A DNA stretch of 31,805 nucleotides, from positions 1 through 31,805 of the forward strand of contig DASUBV010000261.1 in the NCBI GenBank assembly GCA_035763085.1, read 5' to 3'. Shown in pieces: positions 14,139 to 21,769 of this stretch. Every line of letters starts with the position of its first letter. The stretch's first letter is position 1. This DNA is from DASUBV01 sp035763085. Lineage in GTDB: Bacteria > Actinomycetota > Actinomycetes > Streptosporangiales > Streptosporangiaceae. A model generated the notes under the pieces. It had not been told where the DNA came from. It saw only the letters and a list, made by a program, of their open reading frames with translations, and did no database searches. Both the position numbers and the translations under genes were made by a program.

Positions 14139-15542
14139 TCAGCCGGGCGGCTTGCGGGCCCAGAACAGGGCGTGGCCGCCGTCGCCTTCCGGGACGAATC
14201 CCTGCTCGGTGATCTCCAGGCCGGCGTCCTCCAGCCAGCGCCGGTAGGTCGCGGCGTCAGCCTGTGACCACCACATCACCGTGTCGCCGCCCAGCCAGTG
14301 GTCCTCGGTCCCGGTCCAGGCACCCTGGCCCGCGACCGCCAGCAGCCAGCCGCCTGGCCGCAGCCAGCCTGCGGCCCTGGCCAGCAGGGCCGGCTGCGCG
14401 GCCAGCGGCATGTGGATCAGCGCGTACAGGCTCACGACGGCGTCGAACGACCCGGCGGCGAACTCGAGCTGCGTCGCGTCGGCCTGCACGAACGCGGCGG
14501 CCGGAACCAGCTTCCTGGCCCGGCTCACCTGCACCGCGCTGATATCCACGCCGGTCACCCGGTACCCGCCGGCCGCCAGCGTCCGGGCCACCGGGACGCC
14601 GCAGCCGCAGCCCAGGTCGAGGACATGACCGGCGGCCGGCACAAGGCTCTGCAGCCGCTCCAGCCAGGGCCCGTACCGCGGCCCGGCCTCATCGTCGTCG
14701 CCGCGGTACCGGTAGGACAAGGCGTCATAGCCGCGGCGAACCAGGTCAGTCCGGTCTTCCGGGCTGGCCGGCCCGCTGCCGGGTGTGGCTGGCCCGCCGC
14801 CGGGTCCGGCCGGCCGGTCCAGCCCGGCCCGCTCGCCTTCCAGCATCGGGGCAAAGTACCACCAGAGGGTCACGACGATGCCGGTCGCGACCAGCACGCT
14901 CTCGGCAGTGTCGGTGAGCCAGTGCGCGTGCAGGTAGGTGCGGCAGGCTGCCACCGCCAGCACTTCCGCTGCCACCCAGCCCAGGGCCAGCACCCGGCGG
15001 CCTGGCCGGGCCAGCGTCGCGGTCAGCACCAGGCCGATGACTACGGCGCTGATCACATGGCCCGACGGGAAGGACCCGAAGCCGACGTGGGTCAGCGGGC
15101 CCGGCGGGCGCGGGCGGGCCACCAGGTGCTTGATCAGCACGGACAGCAGCGATGCGGTGGCCCAGGCCAGCACCGTGAACAGCGCAGCCCGCCAGCGGCG
15201 GCGCAGCAGCAGGAACAGCCCCAGGCCCGCCATGATGACCGGGCCGCCGGTCGACGGCCCGCTGATCAGGCTCAGCACCTTTCCGGCGTCGGTGAGCGGG
15301 ACCGACTGCCAGGTCGTGACAATGCCTAGCCACCAGCGGTCCAGTCCGGCCACCGGTGGCCGGACTGGCCGGACCGCGATCACGTCGGCGAATGACGCCG
15401 CCGACGCGAGCAGCAGCAGCCCGGCGGCCAGCATCAGCGGCGGCCGGGCGGCCTGCCCGGCCCGCCCCGCCTGCCGCGCGGCCCCGGCCGTATCAGCCTG
15501 CCCGGGCCGCCGCTCGCCCGGCAGCAGTGACCGGCTCGCCAT
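14139..15542 (-). CDS. PAP2 phosphatase - SAM methyltransferase fusion protein
   Basis: A 467-residue two-domain membrane protein. Residues 36-230 form a PAP2 lipid-phosphatase domain with several helices and all three catalytic blocks: K138...R-P-R-P (138-146), PSGH (159-162) and R201-x5-H207-x3-D211. After a Gly/Pro-rich linker (about 234-262), residues 265-467 form a class I SAM methyltransferase with motif I VLDLGCGCG (307-315), the ribose-binding Asp in GVDIS (333), QADATQLEF and FDAVVSLYALIHMP. Stand-alone versions of each domain are common, but I do not know this combination as an established family. The ATG has GGAAGGAGC upstream. It diverges from a second PAP2 fusion, which suggests a shared task on phosphorylated membrane lipids or prenyl phosphates. 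Substrates of both domains are unknown. Confidence 0.9.
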   Translation of the reverse strand: MASRSLLPGERRPGQADTAGAARQAGRAGQAARPPLMLAAGLLLLASAASFADVIAVRPVRPPVAGLDRWWLGIVTTWQSVPLTDAGKVLSLISGPSTGGPVIMAGLGLFLLLRRRWRAALFTVLAWATASLLSVLIKHLVARPRPPGPLTHVGFGSFPSGHVISAVVIGLVLTATLARPGRRVLALGWVAAEVLAVAACRTYLHAHWLTDTAESVLVATGIVVTLWWYFAPMLEGERAGLDRPAGPGGGPATPGSGPASPEDRTDLVRRGYDALSYRYRGDDDEAGPRYGPWLERLQSLVPAAGHVLDLGCGCGVPVARTLAAGGYRVTGVDISAVQVSRARKLVPAAAFVQADATQLEFAAGSFDAVVSLYALIHMPLAAQPALLARAAGWLRPGGWLLAVAGQGAWTGTEDHWLGGDTVMWWSQADAATYRRWLEDAGLEITEQGFVPEGDGGHALFWARKPPG

Positions 15543-15843
15543 CTGGGCTGCTCCTTCCCGTCAGCCCGGCGGCCGGGCCGCTGATACTGGCGCGGCAGGG
15601 CTGTCCTTTCCACCTGCCCTGCCGCGACCGGGCCAACCGGGCGAATGCTCCCGGTAATGGCCTGCGTCCGCCTGGCCGGCGTCCGCCTGACCGGGCCGCC
15701 CGGCCGCCGGAGCCGCCCGCGGCAGCCGCTCGCCCGGGCCGCCCGCGCCGGCCGGCGGCGCGTCGCGGCGCATGATGGCGGCCGGGTCGGGCACCCTGGC
15801 TAGCACAGCCCCGGCAGCCTGGCGAACGCGGAGGTCAGTAGCG
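15543..15843. other. Divergent promoter region between the two PAP2 fusions
   Basis: About 300 bases of extremely GC-rich DNA with no supported gene. It contains a 15-base unit, GCGTCCGCCTG(G/A)CCG, tandemly repeated at 15664-15694, followed by further GC-rich inverted repeats. Promoters of both fusions must lie here, but no convincing -10/-35 pair is visible. Confidence 0.4.
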
Positions 15844-17313
15844 GTGAAGCGGGCAACCCGCGGCCGGTGGCCGGTGCGGGGCCGGGTCGGCACGCTCGAC
15901 CGGGTCATCCTAGGCCGGCTGGCCGCGACCGACTCGGTCGTGCTGGACGAGGTCATGCCGCGGCTCAGCGAGGCCGCCAACCACAGCGTCCTGTGGGTGA
16001 GCATCGCCGCCGCGCTGGGGGCGACGCGCGACAAGTGGGCCCGCCGTGCCGCGCTGCGCGGCCTGGCCAGCATCGCCCTGGCCAGCGCGGCGACCAATGT
16101 GGTGGCCAAGAACCTGACCCGGCGGGTCCGGCCGTCCGGCGAGGTGCCGCCCGCCCGGCGGGTCAGCGGCGTGCACACCACCTCCTTCCCGTCCGGGCAT
16201 GCCGCCTCGGCGGCCGCGTTCGCCACCGGCGTCGCGCTGGAGCTGCCCGGCCTGGCCGCCCCGGCCGGGATGCTGGCCGGAGCGGTCGGCATGTCGCGGG
16301 TCGTCACCGGGATGCATTACCCCTCCGATGTGCTCGCCGGCTTCGCGGTGGGCACGGCCGCCGGGCTGCTCACCCTGCGCTGGTGGCCGCGCCGTCAGCT
16401 GGAGCCCGCCGAGGCGGCCCGGCCGCGCCGGGAGGCGCCGGCCGCGCCCGCCGGCCAGGGACTGGTCCTGGTGGTGAACAACGGCTCCGGGACCGCCACC
16501 GCCGAGCTCGCCGACCTGCTGCGCAGCGAGCTGCCGGACGCGCGCATCGTGGTGGCGCAGGACGGCGCCGAACTGCCTGTCCTGCTGACCGAGGCGGCGG
16601 ACACCGCCAGGATCCTCGGCGTCGCGGGCGGCGACGGCTCGGTCCAGCTGGCCGCCGGGCTGGCCGTCGACCGGGGCCTGCCGCTCCTGGTGGTCCCGGC
16701 CGGGACCTTTAATCACTTCGCCGCCGACCTCGGGGTTCGGTCGGTGGCCGACGCGATCGCCGCGCTGCGGGCCGGCGACTCGGTGCTGGTCGACGTGGCC
16801 AGGGCCGGCAAGCGCTCATTCGTCAACACCGCGAGCACCGGCATCTACGTGGACCTGGTGCGCGCCCGTCAGGATTATGAGGAAGAGCTGGGCAAGTGGC
16901 CCGCCGTCCTGGTCGCGCTGGCCCGGGTGCTGCGCGACAGCCGGCCGGCGGACCTGGTGGTCAACGGGCACCGGCGCCGGATGTGGCTGCTGTTCGCCGG
17001 CAACTGCCGGTATGAGCCGCGCGGCGCGGCGCCGTCCTACCGGCCCGACCTGAGCGACAGCCGGCTGGACATCCGCCTCATCGACGGGAACAAGCCGCTG
17101 GCGCGGGTCCGGCTGCTGGCCGCGGTGGCCCTGGGCACGCTGGGCCGGTCGCGCGTCTACCGGGAGTGGACTGCGAGCTCCCTGCACGTGGCCACGCCGG
17201 ACGGGACCCCGGTGCTGCTGTCAGTGGACGGCGAGGCGGTCCAGGGCGAGTCGTCGCTGATGCTGCGCAAGCGGTCCGAGCGGCTGCTGGTGTACCGGCC
17301 CGGCGAGGCCTGA
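15844..17313 (+). CDS. Bifunctional PAP2 phosphatase / diacylglycerol-kinase-type lipid kinase
   Basis: A 489-residue fusion of a PAP2 phosphatase and a DAGK catalytic domain, a combination known in actinobacteria. PAP2 motifs: K89...R96-P97, PSGH (116-119) and S151-R152...H158...D162. Hydrophobic helices around 121-180 anchor it. The kinase half has LVLVVNNGSG at about residue 207, the nucleotide loop GGDGS (262-266, usually GGDGT) and PAGTFNHFA (285-293), then the VNTASTGIYVDLV and LSVDGEAVQG segments of the family. GTG 15844 is chosen because GGAGG lies nine bases before it; upstream in-frame ATGs at 15772 and 15775 are less likely. Expected role: turnover of lipid phosphates. It is divergent to the PAP2-methyltransferase. 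Confidence 0.92.
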   Translation: MKRATRGRWPVRGRVGTLDRVILGRLAATDSVVLDEVMPRLSEAANHSVLWVSIAAALGATRDKWARRAALRGLASIALASAATNVVAKNLTRRVRPSGEVPPARRVSGVHTTSFPSGHAASAAAFATGVALELPGLAAPAGMLAGAVGMSRVVTGMHYPSDVLAGFAVGTAAGLLTLRWWPRRQLEPAEAARPRREAPAAPAGQGLVLVVNNGSGTATAELADLLRSELPDARIVVAQDGAELPVLLTEAADTARILGVAGGDGSVQLAAGLAVDRGLPLLVVPAGTFNHFAADLGVRSVADAIAALRAGDSVLVDVARAGKRSFVNTASTGIYVDLVRARQDYEEELGKWPAVLVALARVLRDSRPADLVVNGHRRRMWLLFAGNCRYEPRGAAPSYRPDLSDSRLDIRLIDGNKPLARVRLLAAVALGTLGRSRVYREWTASSLHVATPDGTPVLLSVDGEAVQGESSLMLRKRSERLLVYRPGEA

Positions 17314-17334
17314 CCGGCGCCGCCGGCCGCCGGG

Positions 17335-17340
17335 TACGCT
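17335..17340 (+). promoter_or_regulatory. Candidate -10 (TACGCT) for the DUF6412-yidC unit
   Basis: TACGCT follows the kinase stop by 21 bases. The best -35 candidate, CTGACC at 17310, is 19 bases away, which is long. Transcription from here would start near 17347, so all four hairpins that follow would be in the RNA leader. Confidence 0.3.
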
Positions 17341-17350
17341 CGAGCACATA

Positions 17351-17440
17351 CGCCCGCCGCCTGGCGGGCGGGACTGCTGACCCCGGGGGATGACCCCCGG
17401 AGCCTCAGGCCGGGGGAATCCCCGGACTCCCTGGGGGGAG
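17351..17440 (+). promoter_or_regulatory. Chain of four hairpins ahead of the DUF6412-yidC genes
   Basis: Four consecutive inverted repeats fill this stretch: CGCCCGCC-GCCT-GGCGGGCG (17351-17370), CCGGGGG-ATGA-CCCCCGG (17383-17400), CCGGGG-GAAT-CCCCGG (17410-17425) and CTCCC-TGGG-GGGAG (17427-17440). The last one contains the ribosome binding site GGGGGGAG of the next gene. The first is a plausible terminator for the upstream kinase gene. The whole could be a structured leader that controls translation. The stems are read directly; the role is inferred. Confidence 0.6.
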
Positions 17441-17448
17441 AGGCCGCC

Positions 17449-17748
17449 ATGTATCCGTGGGAGCTTACCGAGCTAAGCCAGCTCGGCGGATACCTCGCTG
17501 GCCTTGCCATCGCCATTACCACCCCGCGTGACCTGCTGGCGATTACCGCGCTGGCGCTGGTCGGCATGGTCATCGCCGTGCTGGCCCGCGGCCGTGCCGT
17601 CCGGCCAGTCACCGCGGGCCCGCTGCCCGGCCGTGCCGCGGCGCTGCGGGAGAAGGCGTGGCGGGCCGCGTTCCAGCGACTGCTGGATCCCGATGCCGCC
17701 GGACGGCCGCGGCCCAGAGCTCCCGGATCGGCCCCGGCGGCCGCCTGA
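17449..17748 (+). CDS. Small membrane protein, DUF6412-like
   Basis: A 99-residue protein with two hydrophobic stretches (LGGYLAGLAIAITTP and LLAITALALVGMVIAVLA) and a basic tail reading LREKAWRAAFQRLLDPDAAGRPRPRAPG. That C-terminal signature matches the DUF6412 proteins found directly before YidC-type insertases in actinomycetes. The ATG has GGGGGGAG eight bases upstream. The gene lies 137 bases before yidC and is probably in the same unit. Function unknown; a helper or partner of the insertase is an inference from position. Confidence 0.8.
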   Translation: MYPWELTELSQLGGYLAGLAIAITTPRDLLAITALALVGMVIAVLARGRAVRPVTAGPLPGRAAALREKAWRAAFQRLLDPDAAGRPRPRAPGSAPAAA

Positions 17749-17885
17749 TCTCCGCCTGAGCCAGCCCGGCACCCCGGGCCCGCGCCAGCATGCCTGCGCG
17801 CGGCCGCCCGCCTGGCCGGGCCGCGGCGCGCTCGCCGGCCGCCTCCAGCCCGTTTCCGTTTCCCGGCCCGCTGGAGGGTGCAGTC

Positions 17886-18833
17886 ATGCTCGGATTCCTC
17901 GACGCTGGCGTCAGCGTCGCTTACTACGTTGTCACCGCGCTGGTGCAGTTCCTCACGCCCGTCGCCGGCCCGCTCGCGGCCGTCGCGGCGATCGTGGTGT
18001 TCACCATCGCCATCCGCCTGGCCCTGGTCCCGCTCAGCTACTTCGCGATGCGCGGCCAGGCTGCCCAGGCCCGGCTGCAGCCGCAGGTGCAGGATCTGCG
18101 CCGCCGGTACGCGCGCCAGCCCGACAAGCTGCAGCGCGAGCTGGCGGAGCTGTACCGGCGCGAGGGCCGCGGCCTGCTCACCGGCTGCCTGCCGCTGCTG
18201 GCCCAGCTCCCGTTCTTCAGCATCATGTACCGGCTGTTCCTGTCCCCGCAGGTCGGCGGCCACGCCAACGACCTGCTGGCGCATCACCTGCTGGGCGCCC
18301 CGCTCGGCCTGCACTGGACCGCCGCCGTGCTCAGCACCCAGGGCCTGGTGTTCATCGGGCTGTTCGCCCTGCTGGCCGGCGTGGGCTGGGCCTCGGCCCG
18401 GCTGGCCCGCCGGCTCGGGCAGCCGGGCCTGGCCGCGCCGCTGCCCGCCCGCCCCGCCGGGCCCGCCGCCCCGGCCAGCGCGGGGCCGGCGGCCGCCGCG
18501 GAGCGCCTGGCGGCCCGGCTGGCCAGGGTCCTGCCGTACATCACCGTGGTGGTCGCCATGTTCGTCCCGCTCGCCGCCGGGCTGTACCTGCTGACCACGA
18601 CCTCGTGGACGGTGGCGGAGCGCGCCATCCTCGGCCGCCGGATCCACCGGGAGATCAGCAGTAACGAGGTGACCCCCGCCAGGCCGCCGCGTCAGGCAGC
18701 CAGGCGCAGCGCCGGCGGGCCGGCATCCGCCGGGCGGAGAATACCGCCCGGCCGGCGTGCCGGCCACTGCTCCTCCGGGCAGCCAACTAACCTGAATTCC
18801 GGTAACACCGCGGCCGGAAAGTCCAGTGCGTAA
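17886..18833 (+). CDS. yidC: YidC/Oxa1/Alb3-family membrane protein insertase
   Basis: A 315-residue insertase that helps membrane proteins enter the bilayer. It has the compact Gram-positive layout: an N-terminal helix, TM helix AVAAIVVFTIAIRLALVPLSYF with the conserved groove Arg (R44), a charged cytoplasmic hairpin QAAQARLQPQVQDLRRRYARQPDKLQRELAELYRR (written here in family terms, about residues 58-95), GCLPLLAQLPFFSIMYRLF and three more helices. An Ala/Pro-rich loop (about 185-215) and a long basic tail are atypical. ATG 17886 follows GGAGGG at a good distance. The pairing with a DUF6412-like gene, away from rnpA/rpmH, marks it as an accessory paralogue rather than the oriC-linked copy. 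Confidence 0.92.
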   Translation: MLGFLDAGVSVAYYVVTALVQFLTPVAGPLAAVAAIVVFTIAIRLALVPLSYFAMRGQAAQARLQPQVQDLRRRYARQPDKLQRELAELYRREGRGLLTGCLPLLAQLPFFSIMYRLFLSPQVGGHANDLLAHHLLGAPLGLHWTAAVLSTQGLVFIGLFALLAGVGWASARLARRLGQPGLAAPLPARPAGPAAPASAGPAAAAERLAARLARVLPYITVVVAMFVPLAAGLYLLTTTSWTVAERAILGRRIHREISSNEVTPARPPRQAARRSAGGPASAGRRIPPGRRAGHCSSGQPTNLNSGNTAAGKSSA

Positions 18834-19164
18834 AGGCCGGTGTGCCGGGTTGGCACCGCGCGGGGGCGCTGTGCGGGAATGCCGATTCCGGGCACCGTGC
18901 CGGGCCGGGTGCTACGCGTGTCCTGTCGGGGGGACAGGGCGCATTGACGGGGGAGGTTCTCGCTAGTCATGCATTTCGGGGAATTAGCCGCGCTCTCGGC
19001 CCGGCCGACCGCGTGCGCCCGCGCACGCGTCAGGTAACCCACAGCACCCGGTCAGTGGCAGAAGCGGCCCGTTAGCCGGCTGCCCGGGCGGCCCGCGTAA
19101 GGCGGCCGCCCGGCCATGCCTGCTGGCCGCTTCATCCGGGCACTACGAGAAGGCGGTAGCGAGC
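18834..19164 (+). other. Structured leader region before the DUF1906 gene
   Basis: This 331-base gap has no supported gene. A 22-codon frame at 18969-19037 has GGAGG but poor spacing and is not called. The gap contains GGCAC-C-GTGCC, the hairpin CCTGTC-GGGGG-GACAGG (18922-18938), a GGGGGAGGTTC segment, CGGGGAATTAGCCGCG and, near 19029-19039, GTCAGGTAACC. The order loosely recalls the c-di-AMP (ydaO/yuaA) riboswitch, which in actinobacteria often precedes cell-wall hydrolase genes. The match is partial, so I only raise it. Confidence 0.2.
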
Positions 19165-21591
19165 ATGCGCGCTCTCCGGCTGACACCGGCAGCACGCCCG
19201 GCGCGAGCCATGGCCGCGGGACTGGCCGCGGCCGGGCTGGTCGTGTCCGCGAGCGGCCCGGCCGCCGCCAGCCCTGCGGCGGCCGGCACCCGGGTGTCCG
19301 GCACGGCATCCGTCCGCGCCGCGGGGCCTGCACGCACCGCGGGGCATGCCCGCGCGGCCGGCGCCGCCCGCACCACGGGCGCGGCCCGCACCGAGGCGGC
19401 CGCGGCGGCGCCGGCGCGCGCAGGCGCGGCCTTACGGCGGGTCCAGTTCCAGGGATACACCTTCCAGGTGCCGGCCGCGTGGCCCGTCATCGACCTGGCC
19501 CGGCACCCGGCCACCTGCGTGCGCTACGACCGGCACGCCGTCTACCTCGGCTCGCCGGGTGCCGACCAGTCCTGCCCGAGCTGGCTGTTCGGCACGACCG
19601 AGGCGGTCCTGGTGCAGGCCGGCCCGGCTGCGGCGCGGCGCTCATCGCAGGAGAACCCCGTCTCGCGCCGGATCACCGTCACCGCCCCGCGCATCCGCGT
19701 CACCGCGACCTTCAGCACCAACCCGAACGTGCTGTACCGGATGCTGTCGCTGGCGGGCCTGCCCGCCCCGCAGATCACCCCGCCGAACCCGGCCGTCGCC
19801 GACAGCGCCGCTGCGGGCAGCGCGGGCGGATCGGCCAGCCAGGACGGGCAGGCCGCCGCGCTGAGCCAGGGCTCCCGCCCGCTGCCGGGCAGGTTTATCC
19901 AGGTCGGCCCGCCCGAGCTGCCCGCGAGCGTGGCCAACTACCGCGGCCGCGGGTTCGACTCCTGCGCCGCGCCGAGCCCGAGAACCATGCGGGCCTGGTG
20001 GCGGCACTCGCCCTACGGCGCCGTCGGCATCTACATCGGGGGCTCGGACCGGGCCTGTGACCAGGTCAACCTGTCCCAGGCCTGGGTCCGCCGCGAGGCT
20101 GCGCGCGGCTGGCGGTTCTTCCCCATGTACGCCGGGCCGCAGGCCGCCTTCGGCGAGCTGAGGTCACCCAAGGCGCAGGGCGCCCGCGCGGCGGCGGACG
20201 CCGTCGTCGATGCCCGCGCGCTCGGCTTCGGCCCGCGCACCCCCATCTACTACGACATGGAGGCCTACCCGGCCAGGCGAACCGGCGCGGCGCTGCGCTT
20301 CCTGTCCGCCTGGACCAAGGGCCTGCACCGGCTCAATTACCGGTCTGGCGTCTACAGCAGCTCCCGGTCCGGGATCATCGACCTGGCCCGGCAGTACGGC
20401 AAGCACGCTTATGCCATGCCCGATGCCATTTATGATGCGCTGTGGAATGGGTCGGCGAATGTTTCCGACAGCGTGTACGGGAAGAAAGCATGGCCGCGCA
20501 CCCACCGGATGCACCAGTACAGCGGGAATGACACGCAGACATTCGGCGGCCACACTCTGGATATCGACAAGGATTACCTCAGCATCCGGCTGGCCGCGCC
20601 GGGCGGCACCATGCAGAGCTCCGCGGCGGCCGAGTCGGCGGCTGTCTTCTATGAGGGCAGGAACCACCACCTGTGGCGCAAGCCCCGGGCCGCGAGCGGC
20701 ACCTGGGGCCCCGCCGTCGACATGGGCGGGGACCTCGGCTCCCAGCCGTCGGCGGTCCGGGTCGGCGCGTCCGGGCTCGACGTGTTCTACCGCGGCCGCA
20801 GCGGGGCGCTGTGGCTGGTCAAGCGCACCAGCCGGGGCTGGCAGCGCGGCCGCAAGATCGGCCTGATGGGGGACCTGGGCAGCGGGCCGCGCGCGGTATC
20901 GGCGCCCAACGGGGTCATCGACGTGTTCTGGAAGGGGTCGCATGATCCCCACCTGTGGCACGGTCAGTACAACCCCGGGCACGGCTGGAGCGGCCCGCAG
21001 CGGCTGGGCGGCAACCTGGCCGGGCCGCCCGCGCCGGTGGAGAACCGCTACGGCGGGGTCCAGGTGTTCTGGGAGGGCAGGAGCGGCAAGCACAGCCTGT
21101 GGCGGGTGCAGCGGCGCCTGGGCGGCAGCTGGACCAGGCCGCAGAGCCTGGGCATGGGGCCGCTGGGCGGCTCGCCGCGGGCCACGGCGCTGCCCAGCGG
21201 TGCGGTCGAGGTCGTCTGGCGCGGCTCCACCCGGCCGCATCACGTGTGGTCGGCGTTCCTGCGGCCCGGGCACCGGCCCGAGGGCCCGCGCAGCCTGGGC
21301 GGCCGGATCACCGGCTCGCCCTGGCCCGTCGCCGCGGACTCCACGGCCCGGGTGTTCTTCCGGGGCACTGACCACCGGCTGTGGCAGCTGACCTACCGGA
21401 ACTCCGGCCGCTGGCACCAGCCGGCGCGGCTGCACATGGGCAAGCTGGGCGACGCCCCGTTCGCCGCTGCCGGCCGGGGCTGGGGCTCCTTCCAGGTGTT
21501 CTGGAAGGGCCGCAGCGGCGGCCTGTGGACCGTGTCCGGGGCCGGCCGCACGTGGCGCGGCCCGAAGCGGCTGGGCGGCCGCCTGCACTAG
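19165..21591 (+). CDS. Secreted DUF1906 (Rv2525c-like) glycosidase-like protein with a seven-bladed propeller
   Basis: An 808-residue exported protein. Residues 1-36 form an Arg-rich signal peptide with a long Ala/Gly core (AMAAGLAAAGLVVSASG) and an ASPAAA cleavage region, followed by Ala/Thr-rich linker. Residues 264-475 match the Rv2525c-like glycoside-hydrolase-like domain (DUF1906): FDSCAAPS with Asp265, AVGIYIGG, FPMYAG, and IYYDMEAYP with Asp364 and Glu366 as likely catalytic acids, ending in DIDKDYL. Residues 490-808 contain seven copies of a V-F-(Y/W)-x-G-R...L-W motif spaced about 47 residues, read as a lectin-like beta-propeller. It probably binds and perhaps cleaves cell-envelope glycans outside the cell. 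GAAGGCGG serves as a modest ribosome site before the ATG. Confidence 0.88.
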   Translation: MRALRLTPAARPARAMAAGLAAAGLVVSASGPAAASPAAAGTRVSGTASVRAAGPARTAGHARAAGAARTTGAARTEAAAAAPARAGAALRRVQFQGYTFQVPAAWPVIDLARHPATCVRYDRHAVYLGSPGADQSCPSWLFGTTEAVLVQAGPAAARRSSQENPVSRRITVTAPRIRVTATFSTNPNVLYRMLSLAGLPAPQITPPNPAVADSAAAGSAGGSASQDGQAAALSQGSRPLPGRFIQVGPPELPASVANYRGRGFDSCAAPSPRTMRAWWRHSPYGAVGIYIGGSDRACDQVNLSQAWVRREAARGWRFFPMYAGPQAAFGELRSPKAQGARAAADAVVDARALGFGPRTPIYYDMEAYPARRTGAALRFLSAWTKGLHRLNYRSGVYSSSRSGIIDLARQYGKHAYAMPDAIYDALWNGSANVSDSVYGKKAWPRTHRMHQYSGNDTQTFGGHTLDIDKDYLSIRLAAPGGTMQSSAAAESAAVFYEGRNHHLWRKPRAASGTWGPAVDMGGDLGSQPSAVRVGASGLDVFYRGRSGALWLVKRTSRGWQRGRKIGLMGDLGSGPRAVSAPNGVIDVFWKGSHDPHLWHGQYNPGHGWSGPQRLGGNLAGPPAPVENRYGGVQVFWEGRSGKHSLWRVQRRLGGSWTRPQSLGMGPLGGSPRATALPSGAVEVVWRGSTRPHHVWSAFLRPGHRPEGPRSLGGRITGSPWPVAADSTARVFFRGTDHRLWQLTYRNSGRWHQPARLHMGKLGDAPFAAAGRGWGSFQVFWKGRSGGLWTVSGAGRTWRGPKRLGGRLH

Positions 21592-21592
21592 C

Positions 21593-21607
21593 GCCCCGGC
21601 CAGGGGC
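21593..21607 (+). terminator. Short hairpin after the DUF1906 gene
   Basis: GCCCC-GGCCA-GGGGC, a 5-bp GC stem, begins two bases after the stop codon. It is short and lacks a T-run, so it is a weak terminator candidate. Confidence 0.35.
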
Positions 21608-21685
21608 CTGGCGGATCTGATCCCGCGAGGCTGGTGTCATCAGCCTGGTAACGGGGAACCTGCCGAAGCGAGTGCGTAGTTCCCG

Positions 21686-21691
21686 TACTGT
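21686..21691 (+). promoter_or_regulatory. Candidate -10 (TACTGT) for gtrA
   Basis: TACTGT lies about 80 bases before the gtrA ATG in a locally AT-richer stretch (21660-21770). No good -35 partner is visible. Confidence 0.3.
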
Positions 21692-21769
21692 AGAGCTGGA
21701 CACGCAGGCGTCCTGTCGCACTGGCAGTTGCGGTCGCAGCACATCGCAAACTCTTGGACGAGGAAATTC

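Noticed and set aside
18969..19037. 22-codon frame MHFGELAALSARPTACARARVR before the DUF1906 gene
   Set aside because: Spacing from GGAGG to the ATG is too long, and the region looks like structured leader RNA rather than coding sequence.
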